A stretch of DNA of 64,000 nt from Chaetomium olivaceum (taxonomy: Eukaryota > Ascomycota > Sordariomycetes > Sordariales > Chaetomiaceae): NCBI GenBank assembly GCA_039881045.1, contig JAYWVB010000004.1, positions 558,001 through 622,000 of the forward strand. Reading direction: 5' to 3'. Below, one piece after another: positions 48,268 through 57,960 of the stretch (position 1 is its first letter; every line of letters starts with the position of its first letter). The notes under the pieces were generated by a model, which had not been told where the DNA came from, searched no databases, and saw nothing but the letters and a program-made list of their open reading frames with translations. The position numbers and the translations under genes were made by a program.

Positions 48268-49082
48268 TTTGGTGGAGGTGGTTGTTAGTCGGGCAAAGGA
48301 CATGCGATGTTGATTGTTGGTGTTGGTGGTGTTTGTTGATCGGTTCGATTTATGGTCGGGTTGGCGAAGAAGAATATCGGTTTGAAAGTGGGAAAAGACG
48401 CAGCCGGCGTGGCACTGAACAAGGCACCTTGTGAACGCAAGGAAAAGGCGGGGTTGCCCGAGTGAATCGTTTCCTGGCGCCCTTCCTCTACCTGTAAGTT
48501 TCCATTCTCATCTCCCATTCTGGCAGCGATTGATTCCTTTGATCGAGCCATAAATTCAATCAATTCAAGATATCACAATTAAGCTAATGATAAACGTCGC
48601 CGTCGAACCCAAAAGCGGAATGGTCAAGGTCTGGACCTTCTGTCACAGCTTTCCCGGAGCAATGCCGGCCGTGGATCCCACCACCAACCAATTACCCCTC
48701 CATAGTTAGCCTTATCTTATCTCAGAGACCGCTAATGGAACCCCTGTCATTGTCGCGTGGGGCAATGACGGCTTGCCCCTCCTTTACGGTGCCCCTCCAA
48801 TAGGTAATTTTGCCAGGCCCAACAGGAACATCAAGGTTGAGTCACCGGCGCCATTTCAGACGGATAATAAATTGAGTCTCCATGTCCATGACAATATCCC
48901 CAGGCCCAGGTGTGTATTAGAACAAGAGAAGCACCGGAACTGCATTTTGACTATGTTGCAGCCTCCAACCTTGACCACCAAAAACCGATATTTGATCTTC
49001 GAATAGCACCGTGTACACAACCGCGAACACTAATCGACCGATCCCCGATCGATCATCTCGACGACCAATTGATTGGATAATA
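48268..49082. other. Divergent promoter region
   Basis: Between the macrodomain gene (-) and glutaminyl-tRNA synthetase (+). A minus-strand 92-codon frame at 48285-48563 has no features. No gene called. Confidence 0.45.
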
Positions 49083-51299
49083 ATGGCGGACGCTGTGGCA
49101 GATGCCGCTGCCAAATTGCAGCTCGGCGATGCGCCGGCAGACAACGGCGCAAAGCTCCAGCTCGACGAGGAAACGGGGGAGTGGGTTTCGAAGGGAGAGC
49201 TGAAGAAGCGGTTGGCAAAGCGCGCAAAGAAGGCAATCAAGGACAAGAACAAGGATGTGAAGGACACGCCTGGTGCACTCAAGGTGGCCCAGGCTGCTGC
49301 TGCGCCAAAGAAGCCAAAAGAGAAGGCGGAGGAGGCTCCTATCGACACCGACGCCATGTTCAAGCAGGGCTTCCTCAACGACGTTTACAACGAACGGCCG
49401 GAAAAGGAAGTCTTCACACGATTCCCGCCTGAGCCCAATGGCTTCCTCCATATTGGCCACGCCAAGGCCATTGCCGTCAATTTTGGCTTCGCGCGATATC
49501 ACGGGGGCAAATGGTATGCAGTCGTCTGCAACAAGCTATCGGGACTCGGGCTGACTCTAACCGCAATTACAGCTACTTGAGATTCGACGACACGAATCCC
49601 GAGGCCGAGGAGGAGATCTATTTTACCGCAATCGAGGAGATGGTCCGCTGGCTCGGGTTCGAGCCTTACAAAATCACGTACTCCAGCGACAACTTCGATA
49701 AGCTTTACGAGTTGGCCGAGAAGCTTATCACACTCGACAAGGCCTACGTCTGCCATTGTGGGGGTATGTGCCGCTCTTAGGTGCCCATGAGGTTTGCCAT
49801 ACTAATGGTCGTAGACGAGGAGATCAAGCTGCAGCGCGGTGGTGAGAAAGGGACAAGCCCGCGCTATCGGTGCAAGCACGCCGAGCAGTCAGTCGACGAA
49901 AACCTCCAGAAGTTCAGGGATATGCGTGACGGGAAGTACAAGCCGAGGGAAGCCTTCTTGCGCATGAAGCAGGACGTACGTTATCCGCAACCACGCAGAC
50001 GTTCCACACTAACAGGTCCAGATCACTGATGGCAACCCGCAAATGTGGGATCTTGCCGCCTACCGCGTGCTCGACAAGCCCCATCACAGGACAGGCTCGA
50101 AGTGGAAGATCTACCCCTCCTACGATTTCACCCGTTAGTACACCTTTATGTTAGTGTTCTATTATTTCAGTTGCTGACTGCGATAGACTGCTTGTGCGAT
50201 AGCTTCGAGGGCATTACCCACTCGCTCTGCACAGTCGAATTCTTTCTTAGCAGGACCTCTTACGAGTGGCTGAATAAGGAGCTCGTGGAGTTCCAGCCCA
50301 TGCAACGAGAATACGGCCGCCTCAGCCTCTCGGGTTCCCTCATGTCCAAGCGCAAGTTGAAAGAGTTGGTGGAAAAGAAAATTGTACGCGGGTGGGATGA
50401 TCCGCGTCTGTCTACGCTGATTGCAGTTCGCCGGAAGGGTGTACCTCCGGGTGCCATCCTCGAGTTCGTTAACGAGCTCGGCGTCACTACGACAAACAGC
50501 ATCATTCAGGCCTCTCGATTTGATCAGACCATCCGGCGTTACCTCGAGCGGACAGTGCCGAGGCTCATGCTTGTCCTCGATCCAGTGCCCGTCGTAATCG
50601 AGGATGCTGATGAGTTCGAAGGGACCGAGCTCACGGCGCCATTCTCGCCAAAGAATCCCGCCATGGGCGAGCACAAGATCAAGTTCACCAAGACTGTTTA
50701 CATTGACCGATCTGACTTCCGCGAGGTCGATAGCAAGGACTACTTCCGTCTCGCACCTGGGAAGTCGGTTGGCCTGCTCCAGGCGCCATTCCCCATCAAG
50801 GCGACTAGCTTCACCAAAGATGAGACAACAGGCCAGGTTACGGAGATTCGCGCTGTCTTTGACCGCGAGACCAAGAAGCCCAAGACGTTCATCCAATGGG
50901 TGCCTGCCGGCGAAGGTTCGGGGTCCCGCAAGTGCGAGGTGCGCCTCTATAACCCCCTGTTCAAGTCGGAAAACCCGTCGGCCGCCGAAGGCGGCTTCCT
51001 CAATGATCTTAACCCTGAGAGTGAGGTTGTCTACCCTAACGCCGTGATCGAGTCGGGTTTTGATGAGGTCAAGGCGCGGGCACCCTGGCCCGAGGCCGCC
51101 GGTGAGGACAAGTTGGGCAAGGGCGGTCCGGAGTCGGTGCGCTTCCAAGGGATGCGTGTTGCATACTTTGTGAGTTGGGTGCTCTCTGATCTGTGGGATC
51201 ATGCTAACCTTCTTATAGGCCATGGACTCTGACAGCACACATGATAAGATTGTGCTTAACCGTATAGTGTCGCTGAAGGAGGACAAGGAGAAGAGCTAA
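49083..51299 (+). CDS. GLN4: Glutaminyl-tRNA synthetase, cytosolic
   Basis: Six exons: 49083-49513, 49573-49763, 49815-49975, 50022-50133, 50187-51169 and 51219-51299, 652 residues. A Lys-rich N-terminal extension (LKKRLAKRAKKAIKDKNK) is typical of eukaryotic class I synthetases. The catalytic core has FPPEPNGFLHIGHAKAI (HIGH motif), YLRFDDTNPEAEEE, and SGSLMSKRKL as the KMSKS equivalent. YPSYDFTHCLCDSFEGITHS spans exons 4-5 and is characteristic of Gln/Glu enzymes. The anticodon-binding beta-barrels follow (FTKTVYIDRSDFREVDSKDY, SKDYFRLAPGKSVGLLQA). It charges tRNA-Gln with glutamine. All five introns are short, GT-AG, and restore frame. The gene is clean. Its Gln (rather than Glu) identity follows from LMSKRKL and overall similarity. 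Confidence 0.95.
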
Positions 51300-52015
51300 G
51301 TCTGCAATACTGTGATTTATAGCGATGTCAGATCATAATGGATCACAAGATGCTGTTCTACAAGCTCTCTAAGCGTGATTTAACTCTAAACTGCCGTGTC
51401 ATGATGTTATCTGCGTTGCAGGTCTACGCCATAGTGTCACATACGGGAAATAGCTCCATCTCCTGACTTGAAGCATGCGGACATTACGCCTCGTCGGAAC
51501 ACAGAGTAGGCATCAGCCCATTCGAGCTTACCTCCCCGCTGCTCATGCGATGCTCGTGGCCCTCATGAGGCTGAGTGTTACACGTCTTGTCGTTTCACCT
51601 TGCTCATGTTCCCACCTTGGGTTACCAGACCCGAATACCTGGTTGCTGGTGACTGATTGCTACTGGGCAAGCTAGTCCATGTGATGTCTTTTGGTGCTTC
51701 ACAGTGCTGAGACTGGACGTTAGGCAGTTTCGCGATACACGGTCGGTTGTGTTTGTCATCGTGGGATTGGGGCTCTGAGGGCTTGCCATCATTTAAGACT
51801 CTGCTCCTCCATTTTTCCCAATGTTTCTTTTCTCCCCAAAGTCACTTTCTGGGTTTGATACTTTGCGTGCGCCGTACGGCTCTAGCATTCATACCATATC
51901 CGAGTACAACGCCGCTTGCTCCAATGTATGAAGTTATCCTCCTCCCCCGTAGCAAGTTAACTAACCACTCACCACCAGCAACCGTCCAACCGCCCAAACA
52001 ATCACACGACCGACG
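51300..52015. other. Intergenic spacer
   Basis: GlnRS 3' flank and upstream region of the next candidate gene. Nothing recognised. Confidence 0.45.
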
Positions 52016-52651
52016 ATGTGCTCCATAACCGTAAACCAACCGCACCCTTGGTCCTTTCGCCCCTCCTACCACCGCCGCCGCCACACTACGCTAGAAAACA
52101 TCCACATCACTTGCCATTGCGGGAGCGCCTCATGTCACCACCAGTACTATTACTACTACCCCGACACTGCGCCTCTTACCCCCTAGCCGGCTCCATCTAC
52201 AACATCAACAACTACCCCCGGCAACCACCACCCCCACCCCCTACTATGACCCCCAGCAAACTACACGCCCGGAATCGGAGCCGGAACCAGAACGAGAACC
52301 AGAACGCACGACACCACACTCTACCACTACGAACGCACCTTCCCCTCTTGCTTCCCCTCTTCCATCCCCATCCCCTCACCTCCACCCCGATCCCCATCCC
52401 CACCCTCACACCGACCTTCTCCTGCTCGGGCTCACCTTCACCGGCCGCGCTGCCGCGCTTGTGAGCGACATGCGTGCCGCTGTGTGGGCCGGTACTCGTA
52501 TGACATGGACAGGGGGTGGGTGGATGAGTGGGATGAGTGGCGGGAGAGGGAGCGGAGGGAGGTGGAGAGGTTTGTGTCGGGCTGGGGGAGGATGGGGAGG
52601 GGGATGGGAAGGGGGATGGGGAGGTGGAGGGCGGGGTCGGGGTGGGTTTGA
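52016..52651 (+). CDS. Candidate small Cys-containing protein, disrupted or unspliced
   Basis: ATG at 52016 opens MCSITVNQPHPWSFRPSYHR and CHCGSASCHHQYYYYYP, then an in-frame TAG at 52184 and TGA at 52247. The same frame re-opens to 52651 with CRACERHACRCVGRYSYDMD, then WVDEWDEWREREREV-like charged sequence. The Met-Cys start and Cys/Tyr-rich ends resemble small fungal proteins of unknown function, such as the neighbour at 53352. A short intron could remove the first stop (GTACTA...CCCCTAG, 48 bases). The middle is Pro-rich low complexity and may be partly non-coding. Weak call. Confidence 0.35.
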
Positions 52652-53351
52652 AGAGGTGGGTTTGAGGAGATGTGCTTTGAGGAGGTGTGGTTTGAGGAGG
52701 TGTGCTTTGGGTAGGGCAGCGGGGAGGGTGTTTGAGGGGTGTAGTTTGAGGGGTGCGGTTTGGGGGGATGGTGTTGGCGAGGTTGGAGGTTTGTTACCTA
52801 CCTCACTGGTGTGGTATGATGATGATATTGGTCGGGGCTCTGTGGTAGTGAGATGGTGTGGTTGAGCGGATCTGGGCATCTGGAGCACTTGTAGAGGTCA
52901 ATGTGATACGTTATTTGTTTGTTCTTTTAAGCTGCCATTTGTTGGTGATGGACCGTACATTCAAGCTTTGAGCATCAAAGACAGTGCTGACGGCAAGACT
53001 ATCTGATTCTTAGTGCTTTGCCGGGGCAGACTGATGACAGACTGGGGCTGTTTGTACATGGGAACGTGACTTTGCTTTCAAAACCGCACGTTAGTCAACC
53101 TTATGTACCTTACATTTCCCGCTGAAAACATTAAGGTTCTTGTCCATGATGTCAGGATAAAGTCGGCATGCGGTTGACACCCTAGATTAGGTTGCTATCG
53201 GCGGACAGCATGACCGGAATAGGTGATGTGCACGGTATATGACAGCAGTGCTTCCAACCGCCCACCGCCCACCACCTTTTCGCTATCATCCACCATCGCC
53301 GTGGTTCATCGATCCATCCCCCCCAGTCGATACCATACAACACCCGCCGCA
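52652..53351. other. Intergenic spacer with G-rich start
   Basis: The first ~100 bases are a G-rich, GGTGTGGTTTGAGGAG-like degenerate repeat. The remainder is featureless. Confidence 0.4.
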
Positions 53352-53819
53352 ATGTGCTTTTACCCCAGCATCCCCTACGCCTGCCACGACGGAGACACCG
53401 ACGGCATCCGCAGTGCCGGCTGCGAAGGCCCGCTGGCGAGGAAAACGACCCTCATCTTGCCCGGGCACGACCGACCTATCTTTCTGGGCCACCCAAGCAT
53501 TCCCCCCATCCGGAGGTGCCAGCGGTTCTTTGACCAAGTCAAGAAGGGAGTCGACGAATTGCAGGCATGCACGCTCCGCGAGGAATCCCGAGAACGCGGA
53601 GAGCGTGTACGCTGCCCGCTTAGATGCCCCGGTTGTATCGCCCGCTTCGAGAGACTCACCAAGCGGGCGCTTTTGTACGGCACCACCGACTATGACACGG
53701 TTCGAAGGGCAAGGAGCGGGCTCAAGATTTGTCAGAAGAACTGGGACAGGAACTTGTTCCGGGCGTTGAAGAGCCAGGGCCGGCCGAACGCATCACCAGT
53801 CAGTATTGTGGCTATCTAG
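53352..53819 (+). CDS. Small Cys-rich fungal protein, unknown function
   Basis: A single open frame of 155 codons from ATG at 53352: MCFYPSIPYACHDGDTDGIR, then RCQRFFDQVKKGVDELQACT and CPLRCPGCIARFERLTKRAL. A CxxxCxxC cluster (C-P-L-R-C-P-G-C) could bind a metal. There is no signal peptide. The sequence is compact, and codon use is normal for the window. I do not recognise a named family, though short Met-Cys-starting proteins like this are common in filamentous ascomycetes. Confidence 0.55.
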   Translation: MCFYPSIPYACHDGDTDGIRSAGCEGPLARKTTLILPGHDRPIFLGHPSIPPIRRCQRFFDQVKKGVDELQACTLREESRERGERVRCPLRCPGCIARFERLTKRALLYGTTDYDTVRRARSGLKICQKNWDRNLFRALKSQGRPNASPVSIVAI

Positions 53820-55181
53820 CCATGGTTGGTCCGTCGTCCCTTTAACCTTGAATGGTACGAGGAAGGGATGAGCCAGCTGGTCTTGGAGCTACCGGGTGTT
53901 AACGGTGGTGATAGGGTGGGATGAGAGACAAGGTGGGAGGGGTGATGAGAGGGATGGAAGATATGAGGGATTATTGGAAGGCAGTGGAATAAGTAGGGAA
54001 TTTACTAAACATTTTCCTCGACGCGACCAATATTGCCATCTGATCAGGCTTTGTCTCGAAATGATGCGAGTCATCTTGTCGGGCTTATTTCAACTTTCAT
54101 CTCAGTCAGCCACGCCGAAACGCCACTAAGATATTTGCCCGACGATCGCGATAGAAAGCGGCGCTCTTGTTCTGTGCTAGGGAACTATTGTCCTTCGACT
54201 CCTTCCTGGCTGCTGACCGTACATAACTTAATGTACTATGTACTTGGGCCATGACCAACAGCCAGAAGGATGTGAGTGTGCTCTGGTTGGAGACCATATG
54301 CTCGAAAGCCAAGATCCTGAATACAGGGGGAAAGGCACTGGTATATATGTTGTTCTTGCTCGTCCTTTCAATTTTGCTTCTTACATGCTATAATGCATTG
54401 ATTAGGTAGTAAAGCATCAGGGGCATAGCGATGAATAAGAAAAAGATGAGAAAAGGAAAAGAAAAGAAATGGAAAAGGAATGGAAGGGGTGATGTGCGCG
54501 ATCATGATACGTGACTTTCATTATCTACAGCCCTAACCCTGGAACATACACACGTCTTGAGATCCATAAACTGCTCAGGAAATCGCAGCCCCAACCCTAG
54601 CCCACCATCACTCGCAACCAGGGCTCACAGCCACAACAGCTTACTACCGCGGTTCCATCTGTGTGTGCAGAAGCGAATTCGCTTAACGCTATGTCAAACA
54701 AGCTGAGAAAATTGAACATGGTGTGTTTTTAGAACAATTAAAGATCTTTGAATACGCGTATGCCGGTGCATTCCCATGCGGATTGAAGTCGAAGCTGGAA
54801 GGGGCGGCGCTCGCTTAGGTTGGGGTTATCTACGATGAAAGTTCATAGTCCTGCACGTCAAAGCCAGAGACCCAACCGCCCGTCTCAAAGAAACAGGCGA
54901 AAGCCTTAAACTGTGCCCAAATAATCCAACGATTAAATGCTGGTTTTATGGCCTTATCTCACTAACCACTTCTTTTGGTTGATGAGCCGCCCGGGGATGG
55001 AACGTTGTAAGATCATGTTGTCCCACTGGCATTGTTAAACCGATTCTTGCCCGTCTGGACTCTGGACTCGAATCTCGTCCCAACTGGACTCATCTGGCAG
55101 ATGCGAGAACCCCCGCCTTCCGTGCGTCATACATTTGAATTCTCAGTCAAATTCAACCAGGCAGCCATGGCGGGGTATGAG
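53820..55181. other. Long gene-poor spacer
   Basis: 1.3 kb with no supportable gene. 54420-54490 is purine-rich (gaaaaggaaaagaaaagaaatgg). No repeat ends recognised. Confidence 0.45.
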
Positions 55182-55308
55182 TATAAATAGGGTACCTACC
55201 ACCAAATATTGTTGGAAGCGCCAGATGCATCTGGTAACCCGCATCTGCGGCCCGAGAGCCCCGTCGTTGGTTCTGTGTCTCGTGTCACGAGACAGGAGAT
55301 TTATATAA
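55182..55308 (+). promoter_or_regulatory. Two TATA-like boxes upstream of the H3-tail gene
   Basis: TATAAATA at 55182-55189 and TATATAA at 55302-55308 lie 226 and 106 bases before the ATG at 55408. The sequence between the second box and the ATG is C/T-rich. TATA boxes this clear are uncommon upstream of the other genes here and are typical of strongly regulated or histone promoters. Confidence 0.5.
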
Positions 55309-55407
55309 GGTCTCAACTGCTTCCTCGCAATTTACAACCTTCTTGCCACCTTCCGACACTTGCCCTCCATCACAAAATAAATCTATCCTCATTTGCCGCC
55401 TCGCATC

Positions 55408-56431
55408 ATGGCCCGTACCAAGCAAACAGCGAGACGCGGTGTGAAACCATTCCTAACCTGGACGCGGTTTTACCTACCGCGGGGGAGCAGCAGTGGCCGA
55501 CATGGGCCGTAGACCACGACGATGTTCATGCAGGTCCCCTTGCGGACATAGCAGGTTGCCGAGCGCTCTCACTGGGCAGAATGATCGACAATCCCGAGCA
55601 GGTAGCCTACATCATCCGTGAGTATCTTGGGCTGGATCGGTAGCAACTGTTCACTTACTAACTCTACGCGGAATGGGAAACACTGGATGACTTTGTGAAA
55701 TTCCAGTCCTCTCCCGCCTGCGCCGAGCTTCTGCGAAATCTCCCCGGGCACCCCGGCGACAGCCCTCAAACCTCCATCGAGTCTGGTTCAGCACTGAGCC
55801 ACTTGGCCTTAGAAGATGCACCGTCGCGCTTTCGGGTCTTCCAGCACGCGTGGGAAGGTCCGACACCCGAGGTCAAAGGAGTTGTGACCTTTACCGCCTT
55901 TTTGGTACCGTACCAAGTCGACGACAAGTACACTTTGTGGACCGACAAGTTCGAAAGGCTCAACAGCTTCGCCCCTGGGGGAGCCCTCGGCATCATAACA
56001 CGCCGCTTCTGGCAGAAATCCACGCATAGTTGGTACTGGCTGCTTGCCGAAGACCGCTGGGTATGGGAGAAGTTCGGGAAGCCGGAGGAGCAGGCCCAGA
56101 CGCAGCAGGGCGACCAGCGCCCGGGCCGCACCATCTTCTGCCACCTGTTCCACTGGTCACCACCCTCCCATGCAGGCACCCCGGAACACGAAGAAGCAGC
56201 GGAGATGGAAAAGGCACTGGCGGCAGACCCCCGGGCTAGGGAGTCGTGGGATCGGGCCATAGCGAGAGTGATGCCGCCGGCTACAGCTTGGGTGCAGGAG
56301 CGTTGGAACATAGAGAAAATGCCGCGTGTTTACCCCCGCTGCCAGACATCGAGGACCTTGAGTACGAAACAACGCTACAAAGACTGAGGGATGAGTTCTT
56401 TCATCGCTCCAAGCCTGGCGAAAAGTCGTGA
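55408..56431 (+). CDS. ABM-like (dimeric alpha/beta barrel) protein with histone H3-tail N-terminus; damaged
   Basis: The ATG at 55408 opens MARTKQTARR, identical over its first nine residues to histone H3, then diverges. A 74-base intron 55439-55512 (branch CTAAC, acceptor TAG) would join it in frame to DHDDVHAGPLADIAG. The body contains EWETLDDFVKFQSSPACAEL, WEGPTPEVKGVVTFTAFLVP and WYWLLAEDRWVWEKFGKPEE. The EWET...DF pattern resembles antibiotic-biosynthesis-monooxygenase-like barrels, so the name is tentative. A second intron needs a donor at 55618 (GTGAGT) and has a perfect TACTAAC branch but no AG before GAATGG. Near the end a C5 tract (56333-56337) has lost a base; adding it restores LPDIEDLEYETTLQRLRDEF to 56431. 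The gene may be decaying. Confidence 0.5.
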
Positions 56432-56547
56432 AATCACAATGAGCTGTTTGTATCCCATTCGGGTCTACGCGGGTACACTCAAGATGTCAGCAGTTGGTAC
56501 TTTTTACATTTGTGCTGGTAAGCATATAGTCATTCCTCTACCCATCG

Positions 56548-57435
56548 TCACAGCTGCTCGGTCACTATAGCCCCAAAGATCCGATTCCTACCTCTACCAG
56601 CGACTTCAAAGTTCCATCGTGTATCGATAGACCACGGCTCCTGGCCCTCACTGTCTCCAGTCATGTGATACATGTGTGCGATGAAAAAGACGTAGTTTTC
56701 GGGTTTTTTTCGCGCCGCTTCACGGTTGAATGTCTGACGTGACGCCGAAATCATCTTCATAGCAGTAGTTGCCGCCATATTCTGTGATGAAGTAGCCCTT
56801 GATGCCCGTGAGCTCGCCAGCCCATCATGGTTTATTACCCGCGGCTTCGGCAAGCGCCGTCTTGTATACTGGTATGTTGTCGATGGGGACCTCTTGTTGG
56901 TCTTGGTCCTTGATTTCGACACCCAGATAGTCCAGTGCTGTCCAAGTCGGTTGATGTTCAGTTAGGAAGGTGCTGTGACAAAACAACCTGTAGCGGGCCT
57001 TTTTATACCGAGGATCGTTGTTGAAAAATCTCGCAACATGCTCGATGTTGTCTGACCACACCGTCAATACGGAGACCCCGAAAAAGTAATGTTGCTCAGC
57101 GGTTAGCACCTACCTCTAATCGACTTGATAGCACTCGGATTAGCTCGGTTTCCACTCCGGCTTCCGGAATTTGGAATGCCAAAAATTGTTGCCATTGACT
57201 TTCGAACTCGTGGGTCTTGACTATACATGTCGATGGCGTTTAGGGCCGCATCGAGACTGTAACTAGCCTCGCTGAGCCACTGGTCTAGCACGCCCGCCCG
57301 GGCATCGCAACCGCCGTCCGCATCCTTAAGTTCGGGCTCAAGCGTAAAGATATCAGAAATGTCTACTGCGGCCGCGAATGGTAAGAGGGCGAGAAGGCTC
57401 ACAATCAGGCCCAAAAGAAAACAAGGTTTTGCCAT
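56548..57435 (-). CDS. Secreted protein, possibly metallopeptidase-like, disrupted
   Basis: From ATG at 57435 there is a good signal peptide (MAKPCFLLGLIVSLLALLPFAAA). The mature part reads DGGCDARAGVLDQWLSEASY and SLDAALNAIDMYSQDPRVRK. The frame then must change near 57105 to reach AEQHYFFGVSVLTVWSDNIE, and again near 56825 to reach PENYVFFIAHMYHMTG. The last motif resembles the N-A-D-S-Y-x-x-F-A region of fungal deuterolysin/Asp-zincin relatives, but I cannot see the HExxH zinc motif. It therefore stays a secreted protein of unknown function. At least two frame changes exist; one may be an intron. Confidence 0.5.
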
Positions 57436-57960
57436 TCTGTATCAGAATCGGCCTGAGCTCAGATGCTGCCACCGTTGATGGCTCTGCACGAGAAACTAGA
57501 AGACAAGACGGGAAGGGGGACCGAGGAGACACGGAAACAGGGAGAGAACAGGCCTGCCGGTAGCGGCGCAATTCGTTTAACTGCCTAGGCAGACACGATC
57601 ATCACCTGTTGGTAATCTGCGAACCATGCGAGGAGGTGGACCGCGTGCCCTTCCGCGGAACCGAGTGTGATACTGAGCGAAGTCATTCCAAAAAGGGACC
57701 GGCAAAACGTCCGCGGGAACCGTAATCCAAACCAGATTTGGACCTTCCTATTCAGGGGATAGGGTATGATTCGGGGTGTTGGTCATCCAACATGCACGCC
57801 TACCTACCGTGATACCACAGCCTGTTTTAGTGGCAGGGGAATTCCGCCTTGAGCCCAGTATCAATACTGTGTATACTGCACATTACACGGGAAAGTGATG
57901 TGATTCATGCCATTTCATTGGAGAGACAACTCAGGCCGAATAAAACACACAAAGTCTGTA
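57436..57960. other. Spacer up to the second transposon
   Basis: Promoter region of the secreted gene, then AT-richer sequence ending in the TA target site (57959-57960). No gene. Confidence 0.45.

Noticed and set aside
52406..52888. Pro/His-rich minus-strand frame
   Set aside because: It is the complement of a G-rich degenerate repeat; no protein-like features.
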